From positions 992,001-1,056,000 of the forward strand of contig NZ_CP117435.1 of assembly GCF_030687495.1 (NCBI RefSeq): a DNA stretch of 64,000 nucleotides. Reading direction: 5' to 3'. This DNA is from Pseudomonas sp. FP453. Its GTDB lineage: Bacteria > Pseudomonadota > Gammaproteobacteria > Pseudomonadales > Pseudomonadaceae. Each line of letters starts with the position of its first letter. The first letter of the stretch is position 1. The translations under genes were made by a program, and so were the position numbers. Of the stretch, positions 49,120-60,471 are shown one piece after another. The notes beneath the pieces were generated by a model, which did no database searches, was not told where the DNA came from, and saw nothing but the letters and a program-made list of their open reading frames with translations.

Positions 49120-49421
49120 CCGAATCGGCCGTTCGTCTCGGCGATGCCGGCGAGTTGTTCATCAGTGGCGTGCTGGACTATCGCTCCGGGCCGGGCCTGC
49201 GCAAGCAGGGCCAGGCACTGATCAATAGCAGCAGCGCGTCCGCGCTGGTGGTGGATTGCTCGCAAGTGACCAAATCCAGCAGCGTGGGTTTGTCCTTGCT
49301 GTTGTGCTTCATGCGTGATGCCGAGGCGGCTGATAAAACGGTCAGCATCCGTGCCATGCCCGAAGACATGCGCGAAATTGCCGAAGTTTCCGGCCTGACC
49401 GAACTGTTGGCACATCCTTAA
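49116..49421 (+). CDS. mlaB: STAS-domain protein MlaB
   Basis: 101 residues, a single STAS domain (anti-sigma antagonist fold) with the helix-2 segment CSQVTKSSSVGLSLLLCFM. MlaB binds MlaF and is required for its ATPase activity. Its ATG overlaps the mlaC TGA (ATGA). A terminator follows 15 bases after its stop, so the operon is mlaFEDCB and ibaG-murA form another unit. Confidence 0.93.
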   Translation: MTESAVRLGDAGELFISGVLDYRSGPGLRKQGQALINSSSASALVVDCSQVTKSSSVGLSLLLCFMRDAEAADKTVSIRAMPEDMREIAEVSGLTELLAHP

Positions 49422-49436
49422 TACACATTATTGGAG

Positions 49437-49489
49437 AAGCCCCCCGTCAGAGTCCTGCTATGCGGGGTTCGCAGGCGCGGGGCTTTTTT
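49437..49489 (+). terminator. Probable terminator of mlaFEDCB
   Basis: AAGCCCC (49437-49443) pairs with GGGGCTT (49479-49485), followed by TTTTT. The loop is long, about 35 bases, with possible inner pairing GCGGGG/CCCCCG. Confidence 0.6.
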
Positions 49490-49535
49490 GTATGATGTGC
49501 GACCCGTGCGCACTGGGCGCCGATAGAGGTTGAGC

Positions 49536-51064
<1,529 letters not shown>

Positions 51065-51083
51065 TTCCCGAGGCTGCAATGCT

Positions 51084-51146
51084 GGTGAGGGAGCGTGCTC
51101 TCTCACCACAGGATTTGTTTCAAGTCGAGGCTGTCATGGCCTCGAT
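51084..51146 (+). other. Two small hairpins between murA and hisG
   Basis: GGTGAGGGAGC pairs with GCTCTCTCACC (51084-51107), and TCGAGGC pairs with GCCTCGA (51125-51146, approximate ends). No T-run follows either one. They may act in the 5' leader of hisG or stabilise the murA mRNA. No His-rich leader peptide is seen. Confidence 0.4.
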
Positions 51147-51206
51147 CTGTGTCCGGCGCCGTTTGCGACCGGACCGCAATAGCCTGATGAAGGACTGACG
51201 TTTCCC

Positions 51207-51842
51207 ATGTTGACCATCGCACTGTCCAAGGGCCGCATCCTTGACGACACTTTGCCGCTTCTGGCTGAAGCGGGCATCGTGCCGACCGAGAATCCGGACA
51301 AGAGCCGCAAGCTGATCATCCCCACGACCCAGGACGACGTTCGCCTGTTGATCGTGCGGGCTACCGACGTGCCGACCTACGTTGAACATGGCGCAGCCGA
51401 CCTCGGTGTCGCCGGTAAAGATGTGCTGATGGAATACGGCGGCCAGGGCCTGTACGAGCCCCTGGACCTGCGTATCGCCCTGTGCAAGCTGATGACCGCC
51501 GGCCGTGTCGGTGACGTCGAGCCCAAGGGCCGCCTGCGCGTGGCCACCAAGTTCGTCAATGTCGCCAAGCGTTACTACGCCGAGCAAGGTCGTCAGGTCG
51601 ATATCATCAAGCTCTATGGTTCGATGGAACTGGCGCCGCTGATCGGCCTGGCCGACAAGATCATCGACGTGGTCGACACCGGCAACACCCTGCGTGCCAA
51701 CGGTCTTGAACCGCAAGAATTCATTGCCGACATCAGCTCCCGCCTGATCGTCAACAAGGCTTCGATGAAGATGCAGCACGCCCGTATCCAGGCGTTGATC
51801 GACACCCTGCGCAAGGCAGTGGAGTCGCGACACCGCGGTTGA
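51207..51842 (+). CDS. hisG: ATP phosphoribosyltransferase HisG, short form
   Basis: 211 residues, the short form that lacks the C-terminal regulatory domain and works as a complex with HisZ, which is not in this window. It starts histidine synthesis by joining ATP and [22 protein letters not shown] at the N terminus and [13 protein letters not shown] at the PRPP loop are clear. ATG 51207 has weak upstream pairing. A terminator-like hairpin lies between it and hisD. Confidence 0.96.
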   Translation: MLTIALSKGRILDDTLPLLAEAGIVPTENPDKSRKLIIPTTQDDVRLLIVRATDVPTYVEHGAADLGVAGKDVLMEYGGQGLYEPLDLRIALCKLMTAGRVGDVEPKGRLRVATKFVNVAKRYYAEQGRQVDIIKLYGSMELAPLIGLADKIIDVVDTGNTLRANGLEPQEFIADISSRLIVNKASMKMQHARIQALIDTLRKAVESRHRG

Positions 51843-51896
51843 CTTACCTGCGTAGCCGCAAGGCTGCGCCCGTCTATCCGCCTCATAGCCAGAATT

Positions 51897-51946
51897 CTCA
51901 GGTGCCCAAGCGGAAACGACTGCTAGTTTAGGGCGCCTGAGTTTTT
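51897..51946 (+). terminator. Probable terminator between hisG and hisD
   Basis: CTCAGGTGCCC (51897-51907) pairs with GGGCGCCTGAG (51931-51941), followed by TTTTT. It lies 55 bases after the hisG stop and 25 bases before the hisD start, so hisD needs read-through or its own promoter. Confidence 0.65.
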
Positions 51947-51970
51947 GCCAATTCTATTGAGGCCCTCGCT

Positions 51971-53287
51971 ATGACCACGTCCACTGCAATTGCCCGACTC
52001 AACGCTGCCGACCCGGATTTCGCCCATCATCTGGATCATCTGCTGAGCTGGGAAAGTGTGTCCGACGAGTCGGTCAACGGGCGAGTACTCGACATCATCA
52101 AGGCCGTGCGCGAGCGCGGTGATGCGGCGCTGGTGGATTTCACCCGCCAGTTCGACGGCCTCGATGTGGCGTCGATGTCCGACCTGATCCTGCCCCGCGA
52201 ACGCCTGGAACTGGCGCTCACGCGCATCACTGCCCCGCAGCGCGAAGCGTTGGAAGTGGCGGCAACGCGAGTACGCAGCTACCACGAAAAGCAGAAGCAG
52301 GATTCCTGGAGCTACACCGAGGCCGACGGCACTGTGCTGGGCCAGAAGGTCACACCGCTGGACCGTGCCGGCCTGTACGTGCCGGGCGGCAAGGCGTCAT
52401 ACCCGTCGTCGGTGCTGATGAACGCGATTCCGGCCAAAGTGGCGGGCGTGACCGAAGTGGTCATGGTCGTGCCGACCCCGCGCGGTGAAATCAACGAGCT
52501 GGTGCTGGCCGCTGCGTGCATCGCCGGTGTCGACCGCGTGTTCACCATCGGCGGCGCCCAAGCGGTTGCCGCCCTGGCCTATGGCACCGAAAGCGTGCCG
52601 AAAGTGGACAAGGTGGTCGGCCCCGGCAACATCTATGTCGCCACTGCCAAGCGCCACGTGTTTGGCCAGGTCGGTATCGACATGATCGCCGGCCCCTCGG
52701 AAATCCTCGTGGTGTGTGACGGCCAGACCGATCCGGACTGGATCGCCATGGACCTGTTCTCCCAGGCCGAGCACGACGAAGACGCCCAGGCGATCCTGGT
52801 CAGCCCTGACGCCGCGTTCCTCGACAAGGTCGCCGCGAGCATCGACAAGCTGCTGCCGACCATGGACCGCGCCGAGATCATCGAGAAGTCGATCAACGGC
52901 CGTGGCGCGCTGATCCTGGTGCGTGACATGGAGCAGGCCATCGAAGTGGCCAACCGCATCGCGCCGGAGCACTTGGAGCTGTCGGTCGCCGACCCACAAG
53001 CCTGGCTGCCATCGATTCGCCACGCCGGCGCGATCTTCATGGGCCGCCACACCAGCGAAGCCCTGGGTGACTACTGCGCAGGCCCCAACCACGTGTTGCC
53101 GACCTCTGGCACCGCACGCTTCTCGTCGCCGCTGGGGGTGTATGACTTCCAGAAGCGTTCGTCGATCATCTTCTGCTCGCCACAAGGCGCGTCCGAGCTG
53201 GGCAAGACCGCCTCGGTGCTGGCCCGTGGTGAATCGCTGAGCGCACACGCACGTAGCGCCGAATACCGCATCGTCAAGGGAGAGTGA
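51971..53287 (+). CDS. hisD: Histidinol dehydrogenase HisD
   Basis: 438 residues. This NAD- and Zn-dependent enzyme carries out the last two oxidations, histidinol to histidine. The family signature [13 protein letters not shown] and the Zn-region [12 protein letters not shown] and [17 protein letters not shown] are present. It is separated from hisG by a terminator-like hairpin but runs straight into hisC, three bases after its stop. Confidence 0.97.
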   Translation: MTTSTAIARLNAADPDFAHHLDHLLSWESVSDESVNGRVLDIIKAVRERGDAALVDFTRQFDGLDVASMSDLILPRERLELALTRITAPQREALEVAATRVRSYHEKQKQDSWSYTEADGTVLGQKVTPLDRAGLYVPGGKASYPSSVLMNAIPAKVAGVTEVVMVVPTPRGEINELVLAAACIAGVDRVFTIGGAQAVAALAYGTESVPKVDKVVGPGNIYVATAKRHVFGQVGIDMIAGPSEILVVCDGQTDPDWIAMDLFSQAEHDEDAQAILVSPDAAFLDKVAASIDKLLPTMDRAEIIEKSINGRGALILVRDMEQAIEVANRIAPEHLELSVADPQAWLPSIRHAGAIFMGRHTSEALGDYCAGPNHVLPTSGTARFSSPLGVYDFQKRSSIIFCSPQGASELGKTASVLARGESLSAHARSAEYRIVKGE

Positions 53288-53290
53288 GGC

Positions 53291-54343
53291 ATGAGCAAAT
53301 TCTGGAGCCCTTTCGTCAAGGACCTCGTGCCTTACGTGCCGGGTGAACAACCGAAGCTGACCAAGCTGGTCAAGCTCAACACCAATGAAAACCCCTACGG
53401 CCCATCGCCCAAGGCGTTGGCGGCGATGCAGGCCGAGTTGAACGACAACCTGCGCCTGTACCCGGACCCCAACAGCGACCTGCTCAAGCAGGCGGTGGCC
53501 AAGTATTACGGGGTGGATGCGGGCAAAGTGTTCCTCGGCAACGGTTCCGACGAAGTCCTCGCGCACATCTTCCACGGCCTGTTCCAGCACGATTTGCCGC
53601 TGCTGTTCCCGGACATCAGCTACAGCTTCTATCCCGTGTACTGCGGCCTGTACGGCATCCAGTCCGATCCGGTGCCGCTGGACGAGCAATTCCAGATCCG
53701 CGTGGCGGACTACGCCAAGCCGAACGGCGGGATCATCTTCCCCAACCCGAACGCGCCGACCGGCTGCGTGCTGGCGCTGGATGCGGTGGAGCAGATCCTC
53801 AAGGCCAGCCCGGATTCGGTGGTGGTGGTCGATGAAGCCTATATCGACTTCGGCGGCGAAACCGCCATCAGCCTGGTGGACCGCTACCCGAACCTGCTGG
53901 TGACGCAGACCCTGTCCAAATCGCGCTCACTGGCCGGTTTGCGCGTGGGCCTGGCCGTGGGCCACCCGGACCTGATCGAGGCGCTGGAGCGCGTCAAGAA
54001 CAGCTTCAACTCCTATCCGCTGGATCGCCTGGCGATTGTCGGCGCGGCGGCGGCGTTTGAAGACCGTGAGTACTTCGAGAAGACGTGTCAGTTGGTGATC
54101 GACAGCCGCAACGCGGTGGTTGCACAGTTGGAAGGGAAGGGCTTTGAAGTGTTGCCGTCGGCGGCCAACTTCATCTTTGCCCGTCACCCCAAGCACGACG
54201 CTGCCGGCCTGGCGGCCAAGTTGCGTGAGCAGGGTGTGATCGTGCGGCACTTCAAGCAGGAGCGGATTGCCCAGTTCCTGCGGATCAGCATTGGTACGCC
54301 GGAGCAGAACCAGGCGTTGATCGATGGGCTCGGCGAGCTTTAA
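53291..54343 (+). CDS. hisC: Histidinol-phosphate aminotransferase HisC
   Basis: 350 residues, a fold-type I PLP enzyme. It transfers an amino group from glutamate to imidazole-acetol phosphate. The PLP Lys210 lies in [28 protein letters not shown] opens the substrate site. It starts three bases after hisD. A REP doublet follows its stop, and the genes beyond lie on the other strand. Confidence 0.96.
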   Translation: MSKFWSPFVKDLVPYVPGEQPKLTKLVKLNTNENPYGPSPKALAAMQAELNDNLRLYPDPNSDLLKQAVAKYYGVDAGKVFLGNGSDEVLAHIFHGLFQHDLPLLFPDISYSFYPVYCGLYGIQSDPVPLDEQFQIRVADYAKPNGGIIFPNPNAPTGCVLALDAVEQILKASPDSVVVVDEAYIDFGGETAISLVDRYPNLLVTQTLSKSRSLAGLRVGLAVGHPDLIEALERVKNSFNSYPLDRLAIVGAAAAFEDREYFEKTCQLVIDSRNAVVAQLEGKGFEVLPSAANFIFARHPKHDAAGLAAKLREQGVIVRHFKQERIAQFLRISIGTPEQNQALIDGLGEL

Positions 54344-54361
54344 ATCTTTATTGGCTTGGCT

Positions 54362-54441
54362 GGCCCCATCGCGGGCAAGCCCGCTCCCACATTTGGAATG
54401 CATTTCCCTGTGGGAGCGGGCTTGCCCGCGATGGGGCCATC
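54362..54441. repeat. REP doublet, copy 6
   Basis: GGCCCCATCGCGGGCAAGC with GCTCCCACA and its inverse TGTGGGAGCGGGCTTGCCCGCG, with near-perfect symmetry. It lies between the convergent hisC and uraA genes. Confidence 0.9.
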
Positions 54442-54456
54442 AGCGACACCGCATAG

Positions 54457-55731
54457 TTACAGCAGTGGCTCGTCAGGCTTCTTGTTCTTCCAGCCATCAT
54501 TGCCCGGCAGCAGCAGGTTCAAGGCAATCGCCACCACCGCACACAGGGCGATGCCCTTCAGGCCGAAATCATTCGGGCCCGTACCGGTGCCGACCAGCAC
54601 ACCGCCAATCCCGAACACCAGGGTCACCGAGACAATCACCAGGTTGCGCGCCTCGCCCAGGTCGATCTTGTGGCGAATCAGCGTGTTCATCCCCACCGCA
54701 GCAATCGAGCCGAACAGCAGGCACAGGATCCCGCCCATCACCGGCACCGGGATGCTTTGCAGCAGTGCGCCGAACTTGCCGATAAACGCCAGGCTGATGG
54801 CAAACACCGCCGCCCAGGTCATGATCTTCGGGTTGTAGTTCTTGGTCAGCATCACCGCGCCAGTCACTTCGGCGTAGGTGGTGTTCGGCGGGCCGCCAAA
54901 CATGCCGGCGGCCGTGGTGGCGATGCCGTCACCCAGCAGGGTGCGATGCAGGCCCGGCTTCTTCAGGTAGTCGCGACCGGTCACGCTGCCCACCGCAATC
55001 ACACCACCGATATGTTCGATCGCCGGGGCCAGGGCCACGGGGACGATGAACAGGATCGCCTGCCAGTTGAACTCCGGCGCGGTGAAATGGGGCAGGGCGA
55101 ACCAGGGCGCGGCGGCGATCTTCGCCGTGTCGACCACGTCAAAGTAGAACGCCATCGCAAAGCCCACCAGCACGCCGGAGATGATCGGCACCAGGCGGAA
55201 AATGCCCTTGCCGAACACCGCCACGATCAACGTGGTCAGCAGCGCCGGCATCGAGATCATCATCGCCGTCTGGTAGTGAATCAGTTCGCTGCCATCACCG
55301 GCTTTGCCCATGGCCATATTGGCGGCAATCGGCGCCATGGCCAGGCCGATGGAGATGATCACCGGACCGATCACCACGGGTGGCAGCAAGCGGTCGATGA
55401 AGCCGGTGCCCTTGATCTTCACGGCAGCGCCGAGGAAGGTGTAGACGAAACCGGCGGCCATCACTCCGCCCATGGTCGCCGCGAGGCCGAATTGCTGCTT
55501 GGCGAGAATGATCGGCGTGATAAAGGCAAAGCTCGATGCCAGGAACACCGGCACCTGCCGCCCCGTCACGACCTGGAACAACAACGTGCCCAAGCCTGCG
55601 GTAAACAGTGCAACGTTTGGATCAAGACCTGTGATCAGCGGCATCAACACCAGCGCGCCAAATGCCACGAAGAGCATTTGTGCGCCAGACAGGATCTGGC
55701 GCCAAAGCGGGTCGTTGAATTCATCCTGCAT
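54457..55731 (-). CDS. uraA: Uracil permease (nucleobase:cation symporter-2 family)
   Basis: 424 residues from ATG 55731, which has AAGGA at good distance; a GTG two codons earlier overlaps the upp stop. The protein has the 14-helix NCS2 fold. Motifs VPVALAPAIEHIGGVIAVGSVTG-like (the Glu that binds uracil lies in PAIEHIGG) and GGPPNTTYAEVTGA are clear. With upp it forms a uracil uptake and salvage pair. Confidence 0.95.
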   Translation of the reverse strand: MQDEFNDPLWRQILSGAQMLFVAFGALVLMPLITGLDPNVALFTAGLGTLLFQVVTGRQVPVFLASSFAFITPIILAKQQFGLAATMGGVMAAGFVYTFLGAAVKIKGTGFIDRLLPPVVIGPVIISIGLAMAPIAANMAMGKAGDGSELIHYQTAMMISMPALLTTLIVAVFGKGIFRLVPIISGVLVGFAMAFYFDVVDTAKIAAAPWFALPHFTAPEFNWQAILFIVPVALAPAIEHIGGVIAVGSVTGRDYLKKPGLHRTLLGDGIATTAAGMFGGPPNTTYAEVTGAVMLTKNYNPKIMTWAAVFAISLAFIGKFGALLQSIPVPVMGGILCLLFGSIAAVGMNTLIRHKIDLGEARNLVIVSVTLVFGIGGVLVGTGTGPNDFGLKGIALCAVVAIALNLLLPGNDGWKNKKPDEPLL

Positions 55732-55733
55732 GC

Positions 55734-56372
55734 TCACGCGTCCTTCTGCTTGGTGCCGAAGATCTTGTCACCGGCATCGCCCAGGCCGGGGATGATGTAG
55801 CCGTGTTCGTTCAGGCACTGATCGATGGATGCGGTATAGATCTGCACGTCCGGGTGGGCTTTCTCGACGGCGGCGATGCCTTCGGGAGCGGCCACCAGCA
55901 CCATGGCGCGGATGTCCTTGCAGCCGGCTTTTTTCAGCAGGTCGATGGTGGCAACCATGGAGCTGCCGGTGGCGAGCATCGGGTCGATGATCATGGCCAG
56001 GCGCTCGTCGATTTCCGGGACGAGTTTTTCCAGGTAGGTGTGGGCTTCCAGGGTTTCCTCGTTGCGGGCGACGCCCACAGCGCTGACCTTGGCGCCCGGG
56101 ATCAGGCTGAGCACGCCTTCGAGCATGCCGATACCGGCGCGCAGGATCGGCACCACGGTGATCTTCTTGCCGGCGATTTTCTCGACCTGCACGGGACCGG
56201 CCCAACCCGGGATCTCGTAGGTCTCCAGGGGCAGATCCTTGGTGGCTTCGTAAGTGAGCAACGCTCCGACTTCCTGAGCAAGCTCACGGAAATTCTTCGT
56301 GCTGATGTCGGCGCGGCGCATAAGGCCGAGTTTATGTTGGATCAGCGGGTGGCGGATCTCGCGAGTGGGCAT
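55734..56372 (-). CDS. upp: Uracil phosphoribosyltransferase Upp
   Basis: 212 residues from ATG 56372 ([20 protein letters not shown]), with GGAG eight bases upstream; eight more codons open upstream are not used. It makes UMP from uracil and PRPP. The PRPP loop [13 protein letters not shown] and the C-terminal uracil site [11 protein letters not shown] are present. It precedes uraA with overlap and is divergent from hpt, so purine and pyrimidine salvage genes lie back to back. Confidence 0.97.
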   Translation of the reverse strand: MPTREIRHPLIQHKLGLMRRADISTKNFRELAQEVGALLTYEATKDLPLETYEIPGWAGPVQVEKIAGKKITVVPILRAGIGMLEGVLSLIPGAKVSAVGVARNEETLEAHTYLEKLVPEIDERLAMIIDPMLATGSSMVATIDLLKKAGCKDIRAMVLVAAPEGIAAVEKAHPDVQIYTASIDQCLNEHGYIIPGLGDAGDKIFGTKQKDA

Positions 56373-56536
56373 GGGAAAGGCTCCGGCGGCGGGCAAAAAA
56401 ACCGGCCTAGATTAATCTATCCGAGGGTGTTGTCCTATAGACATCTAGTACGTTAGTCCATTAAGGCTTGATCGGAGCGCGCTAGAGGCGTACCTTCGCC
56501 CGCTTTTCTTGCCACAGCACCCCCTTGGAGAGCGCC

Positions 56537-57094
56537 ATGTCCGCTGATCTCGAGCATATCCGTCAAATCATGCGCGAGGCTGACTGCCTGTACACCGAAG
56601 CGCAAGTCGAAGAGGCGATCGCCAAGGTCGGCGCCCATATCAGCCGCGAAATGGCCGACACCAACCCGGTGGTGTTCTGTGTGATGAACGGCGGCCTGAT
56701 TTTCGCCGGCAAATTGCTCACGCACCTGCAATTCCCGCTGGAAGCTTCTTACCTGCACGCCACCCGTTATCGCAACGAAACCAGCGGCGGCGACCTGTTC
56801 TGGAAAGCCAAGCCGGAAGTCTCGTTCATCGACCGCGACGTGCTGATCATCGACGACATCCTCGACGAAGGTCACACCCTGGGCGCGATCATCGATTTCT
56901 GCAAACACGCCGGCGCGCGCAAAGTGCACACCGCGGTGCTGATCGACAAAGACCACGACCGCAAGGCGCGGCCTGAGCTGAAAGCCGATTTCGTCGGCCT
57001 GCCGTGCGTTGACCGCTACATCTTCGGTTACGGCATGGACTACAAAGGCTACTGGCGCAACGCCAATGGCATCTACGCCGTCAAAGGCATGTAA
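56537..57094 (+). CDS. hpt: Hypoxanthine-guanine phosphoribosyltransferase
   Basis: 185 residues from ATG 56537, with TTGGAG upstream; a TTG at 56525 is the alternative. It salvages hypoxanthine and guanine to IMP and GMP. The PRPP motif VLIIDDILDEGHTLGAI is diagnostic; VVFCVMNGGLIFAG forms the PPi loop. It shares a 164-base gap with divergent upp. Confidence 0.95.
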   Translation: MSADLEHIRQIMREADCLYTEAQVEEAIAKVGAHISREMADTNPVVFCVMNGGLIFAGKLLTHLQFPLEASYLHATRYRNETSGGDLFWKAKPEVSFIDRDVLIIDDILDEGHTLGAIIDFCKHAGARKVHTAVLIDKDHDRKARPELKADFVGLPCVDRYIFGYGMDYKGYWRNANGIYAVKGM

Positions 57095-57157
57095 ACGCGC
57101 GTCATCAGGTGTGGGGCCGGCATGCTAGAGTGCCTGGCCCTGCGTCTGGAGCCTGTC

Positions 57158-57637
57158 ATGAGCCTGTTGATCCGCACGTGCGCCGCCCTGGCGCTGACCC
57201 TCAGTTTGCCCCTGGCTGCAGCCCCCCTGCACAGCCAATTCCTGCCGCCCGACGACCTGACCCTGCGCGCCGAAGCGCCCGACCAGCAGCAATTGCTGCA
57301 AGTCACCGAGTACTCGGTGGTGGTGGGCAATCAGCGTCAATCCAGCCAGCAACCGATTCCGGTGACGTCGCCGCTGATGATCCGCCTCAAGGGCAAGTCC
57401 CTGAACAAGGGCGCGACCATCAATCAAGTGGTGCTCAATTTCGATGCGGAAAGCAAAAGCCTGAAAAAACCGGCGTATGACGACAAGAGCAAGACCCTGA
57501 CCTTGTCGTATCCGGTGGCGCAGTACCGCGTCATCGTCGACTTGCTGCGCAACGACACCCTGTATGTGCAATTCCTCAGCTACGCCAACGGCCATATCTG
57601 GGCGGATCTGCACACCGGCGCCGTTCGCACCAAATAA
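57158..57637 (+). CDS. Hypothetical secreted protein (159 aa)
   Basis: 159 residues from ATG 57158, which has GGAG upstream; an earlier in-frame ATG at 57122 lacks one. A Sec signal peptide is likely (MSLLIRTCAALALTLSLPLAAA). The mature part is mostly beta with Lys-rich segments (LIRDL-less; QYRVIVDLLRNDTLYVQFLS near the end) and no Cys or catalytic motif that I recognise. It lies between hpt and a small conserved gene, as in other pseudomonads where it is also uncharacterised. Periplasmic location is the only safe inference. Confidence 0.8.
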   Translation: MSLLIRTCAALALTLSLPLAAAPLHSQFLPPDDLTLRAEAPDQQQLLQVTEYSVVVGNQRQSSQQPIPVTSPLMIRLKGKSLNKGATINQVVLNFDAESKSLKKPAYDDKSKTLTLSYPVAQYRVIVDLLRNDTLYVQFLSYANGHIWADLHTGAVRTK

Positions 57638-57674
57638 CCAAACGACACCGATACCGCTATGTGAACCCAATCAA

Positions 57675-57763
57675 TGTGGGAGCTGGCTTGCCTGCGATAG
57701 CGGTGTGTCAGCGCAATAGTTTTCAACTGACAGGCCGCTATCGCAGGCAAGCCAGCTCCCACA
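57675..57763. repeat. REP doublet, copy 7
   Basis: GTGGGAGCTGGCTTGCCTGCGATAGCGG and its exact inverse are separated by about 30 bases that also carry TGTCAG/CTGACA. The arms are perfect over more than 20 bases, so this is one of the youngest-looking copies. Confidence 0.92.
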
Positions 57764-57845
57764 GGCGTGTTTGGTTGTTTTCGAAGGTGGTGTCCGGCAG
57801 GTAGACTTCCAGTCCCGTGTAAATGTCTGCAGGCTGGAGTCGGTA

Positions 57846-58133
57846 ATGCGTAAAGATAAGAAACAGGTGATTGGTGACGAGATCGGCGACGATCAAATCA
57901 AGTTGTTCCTGGACTTCGAGCCGGTCGACGCGACTTCCCCGTCCCTGCACAAACTGATCAAGGCCTACCGTGGCCTGCGTATCGACGACTTCGAACGTTT
58001 CCTGGGCTTTTTCAAGGAAGCCGGCCTGGACCTCGACGGCAAGGACGAGCATGGCCAGACCTTCGTCGACCTGATCAAGGACCAGCGCAACGCGGACGAG
58101 TACATCGAGCTGATCGAAAAAGCCCGCGGCTGA
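57846..58133 (+). CDS. Small conserved cytoplasmic protein (PA4642-like)
   Basis: 95 residues, acidic and helical (MRKDKKQVIGDEIGDDQIKL; LHKLIKAYRGLRIDDFERFLGFFKEAG). No enzyme motif is seen. It resembles, from memory, the PA4642 family that lies beside mqo in pseudomonads, which agrees with its place here; its function is unknown. The frame is open back to 57771, but the first ATG with plausible context is 57846, and the earlier part overlaps a REP. Confidence 0.85.
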   Translation: MRKDKKQVIGDEIGDDQIKLFLDFEPVDATSPSLHKLIKAYRGLRIDDFERFLGFFKEAGLDLDGKDEHGQTFVDLIKDQRNADEYIELIEKARG

Positions 58134-58145
58134 TTTCCAAGGCAT

Positions 58146-58181
58146 AAAAAAACGCCCCGCTCTCATCACGAGAGCGGGGCG
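58146..58181 (-). terminator. Rho-independent terminator of mqo
   Basis: CGCCCCGCTCT pairs with AGAGCGGGGCG (58153-58163 with 58171-58181). On the minus strand it is followed by seven T (58146-58152 as A on the plus strand). It may also weakly stop the convergent 95-residue gene. Confidence 0.88.
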
Positions 58182-58183
58182 CT

Positions 58184-58230
58184 CGTTCCCACGCTCTGCG
58201 TGGGAATGCATCCGGTGACGCTATGCGTCA
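58184..58230. repeat. Partial GTTCCCACGC-type palindromic repeat
   Basis: GTTCCCACGCTCTGCGTGGGAATGC followed by GTGACGCTATGCGTCAC; both are self-complementary. It is the same family as the compound repeat at 8249-8363 and directly follows the mqo 3' end. Confidence 0.75.
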
Positions 58231-58235
58231 CAACC

Positions 58236-59744
58236 TCAAGCGTAGCTCTCGGTCTCGGCGGCAGGCTCAACCAGTTCCAGGCTGATGTTGTTCTGCGTGT
58301 TGATCTTGCGGTACAGGTCGGCATCCGTCTCCAGAACCTTTTCCCGTGCCGGGAAGATCTCGTGCAGCTTGGCTGCCCATTCACCCGCCGCTTTCTGCGG
58401 GAAGCACTTCTCGATCAGCTCCAGCATGATCGACACCGTCACCGAAGCCCCCGGAGACGCACCCAGCAGCGCAGCCAGCGAACCATCTTTAGCCGCGACC
58501 AGCTCGGTGCCGAACTGCAGCACGCCGCCTTTCTTCGGGTCTTTCTTGATGATCTGCACCCGTTGGCCGGCCACTTCCAGGCGCCAGTCTTCGGCTTTGG
58601 CTTCAGGGTAGAAGCGACGCAGGGATTCGAGGCGCTGTTCCATGGACTGGCGCACTTCGCTGACCAGGTATTTGGTCAGGTCCATGTTGTCGCGGGCCAC
58701 GGCCAGCATCGGGCCGATGTTGCCGGCGCGGATCGACAGCGGCAGGTCGAGGAACGAGCCGTGCTTGAGGAACTTGGTGGTGAAGCCGGCGTATGGCCCG
58801 AACAGCAGGGATTTCTTGCCATCCACCACACGGGTGTCCAAGTGCGGCACGGACATCGGCGGCGAACCCACGGCGGCCTGGCTGTAGACCTTGGCCTGGT
58901 GGTGCTTGACCACGTCCGGGTTGTCGCAACGCAGCCACTGGCCGCTGACCGGGAAACCACCGAAACCTTTGCTTTCTTCGATGCCCGAGGCTTGCAGCAG
59001 CGGCAGGGCCGCGCCACCGGCGCCAAGGAAGACGAACTTGGCGTCCACTTCACGGCTGTTGCCGCTGTTGACGTCCTTGATGCTCACGGTCCAACCGGCG
59101 CCGTTGCGCTTGAGGCCGGTGACGCGCTTGCAGTACTTGACCTGGGCATCCGGCGAACTGGTCAGGTGACCCAGCAGCTGGTTGGTCAGGGCGCCGAAGT
59201 TGACGTCGGTGCCGTTGAGCACGCGGGTGGCGGCGATTTTTTCGTCGAGCGGGCGGCCCGGCATCATCAGCGGCATCCACTCGGCCATCTCACTGCGGTC
59301 TTCGGTGTAGTGCATGTCCGAAAACGCGTGGTGCTGGCTGAGGGATTCAAAGCGCTTCTTGAGGAAGTCCACGCCTTTTTCGCCCTGCACGAAGCTCAGG
59401 TGCGGCACCGGGCTGATAAAGGACTTGGACGAGCCAAAGGTGCCTTTTTTGGTCAGGTACGCCCAGAACTGCTTCGACACCTCGAACTGGGTGTTGATGT
59501 GCACGGCTTTCTTGATGTCGATGGAGCCATCGGCGGCCTGCGGCGTGTAGTTCAGCTCGCACAGCCCGGCGTGGCCGGTACCGGCGTTGTTCCACGGGTT
59601 GGAACTTTCCGCGGCACCCGAATCCATCAGCTCAACGACTTCCAGCTTGAGGCCGGGGTCGAGCTCTTTGAGCAGCACAGCCAGGGTGGCACTCATGATG
59701 CCGGCCCCTACCAGTACTACGTCGACTGCTTCGTTATGCGCCAT
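58236..59744 (-). CDS. mqo: Malate:quinone oxidoreductase
   Basis: 502 residues. Mqo is a peripheral membrane FAD enzyme that oxidises malate to oxaloacetate and passes electrons to quinone, often the main malate oxidase in Pseudomonas. The N-terminal dinucleotide fold [22 protein letters not shown] and the [22 protein letters not shown] segment are diagnostic. GGAG lies nine bases before ATG 59744. Its start directly follows the stop of a 63-codon open frame. A terminator follows the gene. Confidence 0.97.
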   Translation of the reverse strand: MAHNEAVDVVLVGAGIMSATLAVLLKELDPGLKLEVVELMDSGAAESSNPWNNAGTGHAGLCELNYTPQAADGSIDIKKAVHINTQFEVSKQFWAYLTKKGTFGSSKSFISPVPHLSFVQGEKGVDFLKKRFESLSQHHAFSDMHYTEDRSEMAEWMPLMMPGRPLDEKIAATRVLNGTDVNFGALTNQLLGHLTSSPDAQVKYCKRVTGLKRNGAGWTVSIKDVNSGNSREVDAKFVFLGAGGAALPLLQASGIEESKGFGGFPVSGQWLRCDNPDVVKHHQAKVYSQAAVGSPPMSVPHLDTRVVDGKKSLLFGPYAGFTTKFLKHGSFLDLPLSIRAGNIGPMLAVARDNMDLTKYLVSEVRQSMEQRLESLRRFYPEAKAEDWRLEVAGQRVQIIKKDPKKGGVLQFGTELVAAKDGSLAALLGASPGASVTVSIMLELIEKCFPQKAAGEWAAKLHEIFPAREKVLETDADLYRKINTQNNISLELVEPAAETESYA

Positions 59745-60471
59745 TTAACGCGTCTCCAAAATCTGCAGCACCAAATTGACGGCATGGCTGCCAGGAGTGA
59801 CGGGGCGGTTCACGTGTTGCCCCAGGTTACCCATGGCCAGGATCGCCATGTCCGTTTCGCAATTCTTTGCAACTTCAGCACACGCTTCCTGCCGGGCTAA
59901 TCTGCCTATGAACGCATTCATGGGCGCCTGTGGCAATTCGACTTATGGTCAAAGCGTGCGATTCGTGCAACCAATCCGTAGCGGACAGGCTCAAGCTCCG
60001 GTTTTTGAGGAGTGCTCGGTCCTGTGTGGTTGGGCTGTTAAAGACGCTGATGGTGCTTGTACAAACGCCAAACTATTCATTTGCTCGCCACACTCTTGTG
60101 AAGTTGTGAAAACCCGTTTTTTTCACGCTCTTTTGAAGACGTGAACCTCAAAAAAGGGCTGCCTCAGCCTGGCACCTGGCCCGGATACCTTGCCGACACG
60201 CGGCAAAACGGGCAAACAACTCAAGTGGCCGAGCGCAATGGCAGCTCTGGCAGATGCGATATAAAGAGGGGTGGTTTGCAACGAAAACAGCAAGCACGCC
60301 AGCTCTATTCGATCTGTGTGGGCGGCTCTCTGTGGGCGATTGGGGGGTTAATACCGAGGCATTAACGATGCTGCGGGGCCCGATCAGGAGACGTCCTTAT
60401 AATCGGGGGGAGATTGTAGCGAAGAACGCCAAGGAAATGGGCGTGTTTTATGACTTTTATTAGGTGTTCGG
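59745..60471. other. Gap of 727 bases without a convincing gene
   Basis: Upstream of mqo, with visibly lower GC than the neighbours. A minus-strand open frame from TTG 59936 (or ATG 59921) reads to a TAA touching the mqo ATG; its ribosome site is poor, and I do not call it. TATAAT at 60398-60403 lacks a -35. T-rich and A-rich tracts (GTTTTTTTCAC near 60115, CTCAAAAAAGG near 60147) may be parts of a promoter or regulatory RNA. I see no tRNA, sRNA of known type or mobile element. Confidence 0.5.

Noticed and set aside
58200..59900. A 566-codon open frame antisense to mqo
   Set aside because: Shadow of mqo; its start lies in a repeat.
59745..59936. A 63-codon frame ending on the mqo start as a coupled small gene
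   Set aside because: Start is TTG or an internal ATG with weak ribosome sites, and the sequence matches no family I know; kept only as a note in the gap entry.
60141..60463. Short plus-strand frames in the mqo upstream gap
   Set aside because: No ribosome sites and no protein-like composition.
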